This document shows positions 40,518 through 48,357 of a stretch of DNA of 64,000 bases, piece by piece. Under the pieces are notes generated by a model. It was not told where the DNA came from, did no database searches, and saw only the letters and a program-made list of their open reading frames with translations. Both the position numbers and the translations under genes were made by a program. The DNA is from Virgibacillus_F sp049310925 (GTDB lineage Bacteria > Bacillota > Bacilli > Bacillales > Amphibacillaceae). The stretch's first letter is position 1. Each line of letters begins with the position of its first letter. Location: assembly GCF_049310925.1 (NCBI RefSeq), contig NZ_JBMERP010000009.1:1-64000 (forward strand). Reading direction: 5' to 3'.

Positions 40518-42551
40518 TTAAACAGCTTTTCTAGTATTACCCTGTTGCATCTGATACATCTGATAATACATTCCGTTTTCCTGAATTAATTTTTCATGGC
40601 TTCCTTGTTCTTTTATGATACCATGATCAAGTACAAAAATTGTGTCAGCTTGTTGAATTGTTGACAAGCGATGTGCAATTACCAGTGTTGTACGACCTTT
40701 TTTTAAAATTTCCAGTGCCCGTTGTATAACAGCTTCGGTTTCAGTATCTACGTTCGCAGTAGCTTCATCCAATATAAGAATGGCTGGGTCGAATGCTAAT
40801 GCACGTGCAAATGATAACAGCTGTCTTTCACCTAATGAAAATGTACTTCCACCTTCAGTTACAGGATCATCATATTTTTCAGGTAATTTTTCAATAAATC
40901 GATCTGCACCCACAGCTTTTAGTGCGCTAACTGCCTGATCTTTTGAAATTGATGGGTCACCCATTGTAACATTTGACAGGATTGTACCTGAAAACAGGAA
41001 TGGATCTTGAAGGACAATTCCCATATGACTTCGGACTTGTTGACGTGACCACTCTTTTGTAGGGAATCCATCAATCGTAATAGTTCCTTGTTGTGGGTCA
41101 TAAAAACGAAACAACAGATTCATGATTGAACTTTTACCTGATCCAGTATGCCCGACAAACGCTGCAGTCTGCCCAGCATTAACTTGAAAGGATATATTGT
41201 TTAACACATAATCCTTGTCATTGTAGGCAAAAGATACATTATTAAATTCTACTTTCCCACGGTACTTATCAACATAATCTGTTTTAACCTGTTCTCCATC
41301 CTGATCCATCAGCTCGAATACTCGATTTCCTGCTACCCTAGCTTGTTCAATAAGTGGAAGCTGGTGCACAATATCTGTGACAGGCTCAAACAAGCGGTTG
41401 AGGTAGTCTACGAAGGCATACAACATACCCACTGAAATGATAGCTGTAGCATCAAACGACATAAATCCAAAATACCATATGAAACCTACAAATGCTAAGT
41501 TTCGAATTACGGTCACCAAATTATAGGAAGTCAGTGCACTTAACTTCACCAACTTACGTTCAAATGTGTAATGACGTTCATTTAGTATTTCAAAGTCCTT
41601 CCTTGTCTTCTTTTCATGAAGGAAAGCCTGAATGATTGGCATACCTTGAATTGCTTCACTAATACTTCCATTAATATCACTTATTGTCGTTCTAATAACA
41701 GTATTATATTTTGTGCCAAAGTATTTGTAGGCCTTCATCCACCCTAAGATTAGCGGAACAATCAATAAACACATAAAGGCTAATTGAACATTTAATATGA
41801 ACAATGCTATGAAAATTCCTGCCATGTAAATGACACTCGTAACCACTATTGAAAAAACCCGTTCATATAAGTCTCTTATGGCCTCTGTGTCATTCGTAAT
41901 TCTAGCCACAACTTTTCCCGCTGGTTGATCAACATAATAGTTTATAGGAATTCGCTGTGTATGTTGAAAAATATCGTTTCGCATTTTCTTTACGATTTGA
42001 TTGGACGCCTTTTGTAATAAATACGTTTTAAAGAACTGGAAGAATGCTGCAATTACTAACAAAAACATATATAGACCTAATAAAAACAGTATTGGCCCCT
42101 TCTCAGGTTGAAAAAAAGGATAAATATCGGTATAACTTAATTTTTCCCCTGTATAAGTTTGCTTTTCTTCATTAGTTTTAACAACTATTTCATTATCTGC
42201 GTTAATACTCCGTTTACCACTGAGAGGAACATCAGCATTCACCAGATAGTAGCTCGACTCTACCTGAAAAATAGTGACTTGATTTTTTGGCTGATCCTGC
42301 TTTGTAAGCCGATCGGATCTTTTGTAATAATTATTATCATATTCTACTGTATTTGAATCGTTATTGGTTTCTACCTGTTGCCAATTTCCTTCTATACCAA
42401 GTATATGTTCATCAATAATTCGTTTAGCAATTAATGGCCCAGCTAATTCCAGTGCTACAGCAATTATTAAGCAAATAAGTCCAATTATTATACTTCGTTT
42501 ATAATGTAGTGCATATTGAAATAATCTTTTTTCAGTTGATGCTTTGTTCAT
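40518..42551 (-). CDS. bmrD: Heterodimeric ABC multidrug exporter subunit BmrD-like (YheH)
   Basis: A 677-residue ABC exporter half. Six membrane helices (with a roughly 110-residue extracytoplasmic insert between helices 1 and 2, as in BmrD) precede the ATPase domain: Walker A VGHTGSGKSS (about 462-471), signature FSLGERQLL (about 565), Walker B ILILDEATANVD. The catalytic Glu after Walker B is present here, as in the canonical subunit. It is downstream of the bmrC-like gene, sharing one base. Together they would export drugs. Its control is probably by the upstream attenuator. Confidence 0.92.
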   Translation of the reverse strand: MNKASTEKRLFQYALHYKRSIIIGLICLIIAVALELAGPLIAKRIIDEHILGIEGNWQQVETNNDSNTVEYDNNYYKRSDRLTKQDQPKNQVTIFQVESSYYLVNADVPLSGKRSINADNEIVVKTNEEKQTYTGEKLSYTDIYPFFQPEKGPILFLLGLYMFLLVIAAFFQFFKTYLLQKASNQIVKKMRNDIFQHTQRIPINYYVDQPAGKVVARITNDTEAIRDLYERVFSIVVTSVIYMAGIFIALFILNVQLAFMCLLIVPLILGWMKAYKYFGTKYNTVIRTTISDINGSISEAIQGMPIIQAFLHEKKTRKDFEILNERHYTFERKLVKLSALTSYNLVTVIRNLAFVGFIWYFGFMSFDATAIISVGMLYAFVDYLNRLFEPVTDIVHQLPLIEQARVAGNRVFELMDQDGEQVKTDYVDKYRGKVEFNNVSFAYNDKDYVLNNISFQVNAGQTAAFVGHTGSGKSSIMNLLFRFYDPQQGTITIDGFPTKEWSRQQVRSHMGIVLQDPFLFSGTILSNVTMGDPSISKDQAVSALKAVGADRFIEKLPEKYDDPVTEGGSTFSLGERQLLSFARALAFDPAILILDEATANVDTETEAVIQRALEILKKGRTTLVIAHRLSTIQQADTIFVLDHGIIKEQGSHEKLIQENGMYYQMYQMQQGNTRKAV

Positions 42552-44299
42552 TAGGAACCCACCTCCTCATTTTGGAGTTGTTGCTGGCTGTATTGTTCAT
42601 TATACCAACCATTATTTTCAACTAACTCTTCATGTGTTCCCTGTTCAATTACTTTACCTTCCTCTAACACAATAATGTGATCTGCATGTGTTACTGCAGA
42701 TAATCGATGTGCTGCAATAAATGTTGTTTTATTTCTACGTTCTTCTCGCAAATGTTCGATGATTTTGGATTCTGTTTTTCCATCTACTGCTGATAGAGAA
42801 TCATCCAGAATCAATATTTCAGGTTCTTTGATAAAAGCACGTGCTAAAGCAACCCGCTGTTTTTGACCACCTGATAATGTGACACCGCTCTCGCCTACTT
42901 GAGTGTCTAGTCCTTGAGGCAGTTGTTTCATATCCGTTAAGAAATGGGCCAAGTCCATTACCCGGTAAATCTCCTTGTCTGTTGCATCAGCTTTACCAAA
43001 TTGAATATTTTCCCGGATACTTTTAGAAAACATCATTTGGTCTTGTGGTACATAACCAATCCACGACCTAACATCCTCTAAACTAATATCATTTAAATCC
43101 ACCCCAGAGATATTTATCTTACCCTTAACTCCAGGATATTGGCGGAGAAGAAGCTTAAACAATGTAGTTTTACCAGCACCTGTCTTCCCTACTATCCCAA
43201 CCGTCTGTCCACGTTTAACATTTAAGTAAATATCATCCAGCTGTTTAACTTTGGTTTCAGGGTACGTAAAGGATATATGGTCATATTCAATCGTATTTAT
43301 TTGATTTACAGAAATAGGCTCAGCAGGATTTTTAACATCTGCTTCATAATTCATCGTCTCATTTACACGGTCAAGTGATGCATTTCCCCGCTGCATGATG
43401 TTTATCAGCTCACCGACCGCAAACATCGGCCAGATTAACATCCCTAAATATACGTTAAATGTAACAAGGTCACCAAGTGTAATTACACCTTCAAATACGA
43501 GTAATGCCCCATACCCAAGACCAATCGTGTATGAAAGCCCTACAAGAATTTTCATTGTTGGTTCAAATAGCGCATCGATTTTTGCAACTTGTATATTTTT
43601 TTGGTAGACATTATCTGTCATTGTTGCAAAGCGCTTCTCGTCCTGTCTCTCCTGAACGAATGCTCGAATTACCCGAACACCACGAATCGATTCTAATACT
43701 TCGTTGTTCATGTTTCCAAAGGCCGTCTGCGCTTCCATAAAGCGTTTATGAATCGTACCTCCATACTTATTCATAACAACTGCCATGACTGGCAATGGAA
43801 TTAAGGCAGCAAGTGTTAAGGGCCAGCTAATTGTAAATCCCATTACCGCAATTATCATGATCATAAATATACTTGAATCAATCAATGTTAATATTCCAAA
43901 CCCAGCTGTGAGCTGAATTGACCTCAGATCATTCGTACTCCGGGCCATTAAATCTCCAGTTCTAAACTTCCCAAAAAACGTCGGGGTCATCGTTAAGAAA
44001 TGGTCCATCAATCTGCTCCTTGATAAACGTTCCAGTTTTGCAGCACCACTAAACAATGTATAATCCCATAAAAATGATATTGCATAATGAACAACAATTA
44101 ACACAAGATAGCCACCGATAATTGTTAAAAGAAGCTTCATTGTAAGTGTTTCAAATTGAATTTCATCAATTGCATAACCAATTAACTTCGGTGGGATTAA
44201 CCCAATTGCACTTGCAATAATTAATGCAACTACTGCAAATACATAACTTTTCCAATATTGCTTAAAAAACCAGTCTAACTTCTTAAATACCTGAAACAT
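42551..44299 (-). CDS. bmrC: Heterodimeric ABC multidrug exporter subunit BmrC-like (YheI)
   Basis: A 582-residue ABC exporter half. Six helices (about 18-310) are followed by the nucleotide-binding domain: Walker A VGKTGAGKTT (about 370), signature TLSGGQKQRV (about 472), Walker B ILILDDSLSAVD. The residue after Walker B is Asp (LDDS) rather than the catalytic Glu, the usual degenerate site of heterodimeric exporters such as BmrCD. GAAGGTG precedes the ATG. A 390-base leader with a promoter, leader ORF and two terminators lies upstream. Confidence 0.93.
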   Translation of the reverse strand: MFQVFKKLDWFFKQYWKSYVFAVVALIIASAIGLIPPKLIGYAIDEIQFETLTMKLLLTIIGGYLVLIVVHYAISFLWDYTLFSGAAKLERLSRSRLMDHFLTMTPTFFGKFRTGDLMARSTNDLRSIQLTAGFGILTLIDSSIFMIMIIAVMGFTISWPLTLAALIPLPVMAVVMNKYGGTIHKRFMEAQTAFGNMNNEVLESIRGVRVIRAFVQERQDEKRFATMTDNVYQKNIQVAKIDALFEPTMKILVGLSYTIGLGYGALLVFEGVITLGDLVTFNVYLGMLIWPMFAVGELINIMQRGNASLDRVNETMNYEADVKNPAEPISVNQINTIEYDHISFTYPETKVKQLDDIYLNVKRGQTVGIVGKTGAGKTTLFKLLLRQYPGVKGKINISGVDLNDISLEDVRSWIGYVPQDQMMFSKSIRENIQFGKADATDKEIYRVMDLAHFLTDMKQLPQGLDTQVGESGVTLSGGQKQRVALARAFIKEPEILILDDSLSAVDGKTESKIIEHLREERRNKTTFIAAHRLSAVTHADHIIVLEEGKVIEQGTHEELVENNGWYNEQYSQQQLQNEEVGS

Positions 44300-44365
44300 A
44301 TGTCGTCACCTTCTCTGTTAAAATGCGTAGTGGACCTGATAGCGTCAATCTGCAAGAGCAACGAA

Positions 44366-44434
44366 TTATCGGCTTACGAAACGAGCGCTAATCCACGGAT
44401 GCATTTTTTCGAATCTTGTTTGCTTGAATTTCAT
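44366..44434 (-). CDS. Second short ORF in the bmrCD leader
   Basis: A 22-codon ORF (starts MKFKQTRFEKM, ends ARFVSR) with GGGAGA five bases before its ATG. It lies after both terminators and 66 bases before bmrC. Its ATG overlaps, as TGATG, the stop of a 32-codon reading frame (44532-44434) that runs through terminator 2. It might be a BmrB-like leader or a coupling peptide. Coding status is uncertain because it is so short. Confidence 0.4.
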   Translation of the reverse strand: MKFKQTRFEKMHPWISARFVSR

Positions 44435-44464
44435 CAAATCTCCCTGTTTATGGCCTTTTTAGAC

Positions 44465-44495
44465 ATAAAAAAACACACGTCTATGACGCATGTTT
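44465..44495 (-). terminator. Second leader terminator of bmrCD
   Basis: On the minus strand AAACATGCGTC (44495-44485) pairs with GACGTGTGTTT (44481-44471), two of the pairs being G.U, and a seven-T run follows. It lies downstream of the first attenuator terminator. Confidence 0.7.
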
Positions 44496-44529
44496 TCATA
44501 AAAGAAATGGGTGGATTTGCAAATCTCCC

Positions 44530-44566
44530 CATAAAAATATAAAAGGCCACAGTTAGGTGTGACCTT
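44530..44566 (-). terminator. Attenuator terminator of bmrCD leader
   Basis: On the minus strand AAGGTCACA (44566-44558) pairs with TGTGGCCTT (44551-44543) with one wobble and a six-base loop; TTTTATATTTTTA follows. Its 5' arm overlaps the antiterminator arm at 44560-44571, so the two structures exclude each other. Confidence 0.85.
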
Positions 44567-44619
44567 CTAAGACACTAAAAAACAATATGTACTGCTATGC
44601 TTTTCCGCTTAGAAGGTCA
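44560..44619 (-). promoter_or_regulatory. Antiterminator hairpin in bmrCD leader
   Basis: TGACCTTCTAAG (44560-44571) and CTTAGAAGGTCA (44608-44619) are perfectly complementary over 12 bp with a 36-base loop. One arm is inside the leader ORF near its end; the other holds the 5' arm of the terminator. Folding would therefore depend on where the ribosome sits. Confidence 0.75.
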
Positions 44620-44666
44620 TCAAATTGTATGAAGTTTACTTTGTTTAATTGAATAAATTTTTCCAT
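44595..44666 (-). CDS. Leader peptide upstream of bmrCD
   Basis: A 23-codon ORF beginning MEKFIQLNKV and ending DDLLSGKA, with an excellent GGAAGGAGGTC ribosome binding site eight bases before the ATG, about 27 bases after the predicted transcription start. Codons 17-20 (DLLS) overlap the antiterminator arm. A ribosome finishing translation would cover that arm and favour termination; one stalled early, for instance by a translation-inhibiting drug, would leave it free. This parallels the bmrB leader known from B. subtilis, though the peptide is shorter than BmrB. Confidence 0.75.
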   Translation of the reverse strand: MEKFIQLNKVNFIQFDDLLSGKA

Positions 44667-44699
44667 TTTAATGACCTCCTTCCGATTCGATTCTCAATA

Positions 44700-44728
44700 A
44701 TTATAGTATTTTGAAAACCAATAGTCAA
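44700..44728 (-). promoter_or_regulatory. SigA promoter of the bmrCD leader
   Basis: On the minus strand TTGACT (44728-44723), a 17-base spacer and TATAAT (44705-44700) form a near-consensus vegetative promoter. The predicted start is near 44693, 27 bases before the leader ORF. Confidence 0.88.
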
Positions 44729-44854
44729 TAGAATTTTTAATTATTTCCTAAAATTAGCCAATTTCCCTTTATAATTTGGCTAAACAACCGAAAATAAGAC
44801 TAGACAAACTATCTTGCGGACCAAGTGCGTTTTGTAACTAGAGGAGGAACAACA

Positions 44855-45823
44855 TTGTTTAGTAATAAGAATAATAGCCGTAGAACATTGCAACAGAAAT
44901 TAGATGCTGCAAATGTAAGGATTGCTGAAATAACGCGAGAAAAAGATACCTTATATAAAGAAAATGCTGCATTCCTCTCAAGCCTGGAGAAGGACTTGTT
45001 ACATACCATCGATCAACATGACCATGTTAACTCGCAGCACCATGATTTAGAAGATTTGGTCGTTCTAATAAAGCAACGATTCGAAGAAATCCAAACACTT
45101 GGGCAAGCTTCGAGTGAAAATTCAAGCAACTTGCTTGAGACAGGATACAGCCTTGTCGGTTCCTCCGATTCGCTTTCAAAGCAATCAGAAGAATACCAGG
45201 ATATTATGACAAAGAATAAGCACCTTATGGATGGTCTGGAACAACAGATGACCAAAACTGCCGGTAGTATGAAAGAACTTGGCCAACATTCCAAAACCAT
45301 TAAAGAAGTTGTTCAGGTAATAAGTGAAATAGCAAACCAAACTAATTTGCTTGCACTAAATGCTTCCATAGAGGCAGCACGTGCTGGTGAACACGGCAAA
45401 GGCTTTGCAGTCGTTGCAGCTGAAGTTAGAAAACTCGCAGAAAACACGGCTCAAAGTACACATCATATTGATGAAGTCACCACTACAATTCAACATAAAA
45501 TACAGGAAGCTGAACAGGATACCTATGAAAATCAAAAGACATTACAGGCATCAACTGAAATAAACAGTAAAACTGTTGGCATGCTAAAAGAAATGGCTAC
45601 GATTGTACAAACAGTAAAAACTAACACCCAGAATGTACTGGAAAAAATCAACAGTCAAAATCAATTGACGGTCGAAATGGTTAACTATATTGATGAGACA
45701 AATGAGTCGTTTAACACCATTAAACAAGCTATCTTACAGCATATTGATGATGCAAAAATTGTTGATCAGCAGTTAGCTTCTGGTGTCGAAGGAATACAGG
45801 TTCTATCACCACCAAAAGTATAG
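44855..45823 (+). CDS. Soluble methyl-accepting chemotaxis-like protein
   Basis: A 322-residue cytoplasmic receptor with no membrane segment and no recognised sensory domain: a short coiled coil (about 8-45) and then the MCP signalling domain, with hairpin tip SEIANQTNLLALNASIEAARAGEHGKGFAVVAAEVRKLAE (about 158-197). It resembles small soluble receptors such as YfmS. A TTG start at 44855 is chosen because GGAGG lies seven bases upstream; an in-frame GTG at 44825 lies before that site. It is monocistronic, divergent from the bmrCD leader. Confidence 0.85.
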   Translation: MFSNKNNSRRTLQQKLDAANVRIAEITREKDTLYKENAAFLSSLEKDLLHTIDQHDHVNSQHHDLEDLVVLIKQRFEEIQTLGQASSENSSNLLETGYSLVGSSDSLSKQSEEYQDIMTKNKHLMDGLEQQMTKTAGSMKELGQHSKTIKEVVQVISEIANQTNLLALNASIEAARAGEHGKGFAVVAAEVRKLAENTAQSTHHIDEVTTTIQHKIQEAEQDTYENQKTLQASTEINSKTVGMLKEMATIVQTVKTNTQNVLEKINSQNQLTVEMVNYIDETNESFNTIKQAILQHIDDAKIVDQQLASGVEGIQVLSPPKV

Positions 45824-45833
45824 ACAGAAGCAA

Positions 45834-45863
45834 AGAGAATTGCTCCCATGAGCAATTCTCTTA
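45834..45863. terminator. Bidirectional hairpin after the soluble chemoreceptor gene
   Basis: AGAGAATTGCTC-CCAT-GAGCAATTCTCT forms a perfect 12-bp stem between convergent genes. The T tract is short. Confidence 0.75.
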
Positions 45864-45884
45864 TAGTTTGTTGTGGTTTCAGTA

Positions 45885-46091
45885 TTAATTTGAGCCTAAT
45901 TTAACCATTTGTTTCACCTTATCACTTGGGACTTCAGTTTCCTCTGAGATTCTTTCAATTGAGACATGTGGATATTTGATGACAAAACTTTGTACACGAT
46001 TACTTTCCAATAAACATGTTGCGCACAACGCAAATGGCGTTGATTCTATTGGCTCTTTACACAATCGACAATTACGTACAAATTCTCCCAT
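45885..46091 (-). CDS. Small zinc-ribbon/HTH protein (YvyF/TIGR03826-like)
   Basis: A 68-residue protein with four cysteines in two CxxC pairs (CRLC at about residues 8-11 and CATC at about 23-26), forming a probable zinc ribbon, followed by a helical segment that resembles a DNA-binding helix-turn-helix (ISEETEVPSDKVKQMV). It is similar in layout to the flagellar-operon protein YvyF, but no flagellar genes are near. The start at 46091 follows GAGGTGAGTAC; a longer in-frame reading from 46130 lacks a ribosome binding site. Confidence 0.65.
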   Translation of the reverse strand: MGEFVRNCRLCKEPIESTPFALCATCLLESNRVQSFVIKYPHVSIERISEETEVPSDKVKQMVKLGSN

Positions 46092-46249
46092 GTACTCACC
46101 TCTTATCTCTAGGTTATCCATATCATACAACTTTTTGAATAAACGAACAATAATGTTTATCCACTATTATGAAAGTTGGTTCTTTTGACATAGTTCGACT
46201 GTTACTATTGGTCTACATTATCTGGCTTTTAATCTGACGATAACAGATA

Positions 46250-47086
46250 TTATTGTGATACAGGTTTGATTGAATCAGGGTGGGATCCAATTCTTAAATC
46301 TTCGTCCATCTGGTTCATATATGCCATATCTTCTTTTGAAATTGCAAAGTTAAAGACATCTGCATTTTCTTTTTGACGTAGTACGTTTGTCGACTTTGGT
46401 ATTACAACAAAGTCATTTTCCAAATGCCATCTTATGATTAGCTGTGCAACTGACTTGTTATATTTGTCCGCTATTTTCACTAAATCTGGTTCATTCAAAT
46501 ATTTAGCCCGACCAAGCGGTGACCAAGATTCTACTGTAATATTGTTCTTTCGACAATACTCGACTGTACTTTTTTGCGATAATTTTGGATGCAACTCAAT
46601 TTGGTCTACTACAGGCATATTAATAGCAGTTTTAGACAAAGATTCCAAGTGGTGTTCAAGAAAGTTACTTACACCAATTGCTCTGACGCGCTCACCGTGG
46701 TATATCTTTTCTAGCGCTCTCCATGTATCTGTGAAAATTCCAGGAACTGGCCAGTGAATTAAATATAAATCCAAATAATCAAAGCCTAATTTTTCCATAC
46801 TACGATCAAATGCTTTTAAAGTGCTGTCGAATCCTTGATCATCATTCCATACCTTGCTGGTTACAAAAATTTCTTCACGAGCAATACCAGAATCACGAAT
46901 CGCTTTTCCAACACCTTCTTCATTTCCATAAAAACTTGCTGTATCAATATGACGGTATCCTATTTCGAGCGCACTCAATACCGTTTCATATACTTGGTCT
47001 TCAGGTACTTTATAGACACCCAAACCCAATTTTGGAATAGAAATACCGTTCTCTAACTTTTTTTCACTAGAAATGTTCAATTTCAT
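46250..47086 (-). CDS. Aldo/keto reductase
   Basis: A 278-residue NADPH-dependent oxidoreductase. The catalytic tetrad is recognisable: Asp in GYRHIDTASFYGNE (with Tyr), Lys in VTSKVWND and His in LYLIHWPVPG. The C-terminal cofactor segment FVVIPKSTNVLRQKENADVF is intact. It probably reduces aldehydes or methylglyoxal-like compounds, as YvgN/YtbE do. The start at 47086 follows GAGGG; an in-frame ATG at 47096-47098 directly abuts the upstream stop, so either start is possible. It is coupled with the lipoprotein gene before it. Confidence 0.93.
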   Translation of the reverse strand: MKLNISSEKKLENGISIPKLGLGVYKVPEDQVYETVLSALEIGYRHIDTASFYGNEEGVGKAIRDSGIAREEIFVTSKVWNDDQGFDSTLKAFDRSMEKLGFDYLDLYLIHWPVPGIFTDTWRALEKIYHGERVRAIGVSNFLEHHLESLSKTAINMPVVDQIELHPKLSQKSTVEYCRKNNITVESWSPLGRAKYLNEPDLVKIADKYNKSVAQLIIRWHLENDFVVIPKSTNVLRQKENADVFNFAISKEDMAYMNQMDEDLRIGSHPDSIKPVSQ

Positions 47087-47098
47087 ATAAACCCTCAT

Positions 47099-47605
47099 TT
47101 ATTTTAGATTTTCATTTAATGGTATCTCTAAAACATCTGTCTTTGTCCCATTCTTCGCTGATAAAAAGAAAAGTTTAAATGTTGTTTTTTCTTTAATAAG
47201 CTCTTTGTCAAAGGAAATTTCAAATTCACCCCAGGCAGGGGCTCCGTCCGTTTGGTAAGTATCTTTTTTTAATACTTCACCATCACTAATTATACTATAA
47301 TTAAAAACACCTTCAAACACTCTTGCTTTACCTGTAACTACTACTTTATCACCTGACTTATTTACTTCGACATCCTTGAACGAATCATTCTCATATATCT
47401 TTTGCTCTTCTGAATTTTCCTCTTGCTTATTTTGATCTTCTTCAGGGTTTTGCTCTGAATCCTCAACTACCTCTTTTTGCTCTTCCTGATTTTTGTTCGT
47501 ATCATTACCAGTAGTTTCTTCTTTTCCATTATTTTCATCACTACCACATGCAGCTAACATGGTAATTACCGCGAAAATCACCAGTAGAAATAGATATTTT
47601 TTCAT
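47099..47605 (-). CDS. Gmad2-type lipoprotein
   Basis: A 168-residue lipoprotein. The signal peptide ends LAAC (Cys20); a Glu/Gln/Asn-rich disordered region follows (about 21-75); then an immunoglobulin-like Gmad2 domain (about 76-165) with VVVTGKARVFEGVFNYSIISDG and GAPAWGEFEISFD. The Gmad2 domain occurs in GerM-related germination and sporulation lipoproteins. A GGAGACC site precedes the ATG. Its stop directly touches the start of the aldo/keto reductase gene, an odd operon partner. Confidence 0.85.
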   Translation of the reverse strand: MKKYLFLLVIFAVITMLAACGSDENNGKEETTGNDTNKNQEEQKEVVEDSEQNPEEDQNKQEENSEEQKIYENDSFKDVEVNKSGDKVVVTGKARVFEGVFNYSIISDGEVLKKDTYQTDGAPAWGEFEISFDKELIKEKTTFKLFFLSAKNGTKTDVLEIPLNENLK

Positions 47606-47849
47606 TAGAATGGTCTCCTTTTAGTATTAATTAATCAATTTACGCACAAAGGCTAGAAATCCTCTTCTGAACGCCAACGATGTTTCTTATTACAATCCTC
47701 TATATTATTCTTTTCCCATTTTTATTACATTCAATCATCATTGTTCCCTTTTATTAGCGAGAGTCCTACTTAGTAAAAAGTTTTTGGTAGTAATAATCGA
47801 GACATCCAAAGTATTTGGAGGTTTATGAACATGAAAAATTTTATTGTAA

Positions 47850-48275
47850 AAGGCTCTTTCCGTAAGTTTTGTTGCTTTTTAGTTTCACAGTTGATAGAAA
47901 ATGCGACTTAACTAAAAATCATGTTCGATGTCCTGCAATCGCTGCGGAAAAATCACTACGCGCACCTTAGGGCTTGCGCTGAGCCTCCTCGATCGCAAAG
48001 GCCGCTCACTGCGGGGTCTCAACACTTCGCTTTCCCGCAGTAGTCTTCGTGTTTTTCCTCCGCTAACACAATGTTTTAATAGAACTGTATCCCTCACTTA
48101 CTATTACGATAGTTGATTGGAGCGGAGGACCGTTGACTCCTGCGGGAACAGCACGAGTCTGAAGACCCCGCGGAGTGATTTTCTCGAGGAGGCTGAGGCC
48201 GTGCCCGCGGAAAGCAACGGTCCGCAGCGGAAAACAACTCGCGCATACGTCGCATTCTATACATTTTGTGTTACA
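47850..48275. repeat. GC-rich composite intergenic element, copy 3
   Basis: The third copy fills most of the 750-bp gap 47606-48357. Y arms are GGAAAAATCAC (47946-47956) and GTGTTTTTCC (48049-48058); X arms are GGACCGTTG (48127-48135) and CAACGGTCC (48215-48223), perfectly paired but different from those of copy 1. The left end includes GTAAGTTTTGTTGCTTT; the right end is ACGTCGCATTCTATACATTT. It harbours no convincing gene. The left 240 bases of the gap show nothing except a short ORF start at 47831. Confidence 0.85.
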
Positions 48276-48314
48276 GCAATATTGAAATTAACAGTTGGTT
48301 AAACTATCTGCTCC

Positions 48315-48351
48315 TATAAAAAAACCACTACTGCAATAATGCGAGTAGTGG
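48315..48351 (-). terminator. Terminator of the MurG-like gene
   Basis: CCACTACT (48325-48332) and AGTAGTGG (48344-48351) pair, and seven T follow on the minus strand. Confidence 0.88.
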
Positions 48352-48357
48352 GGTTAT

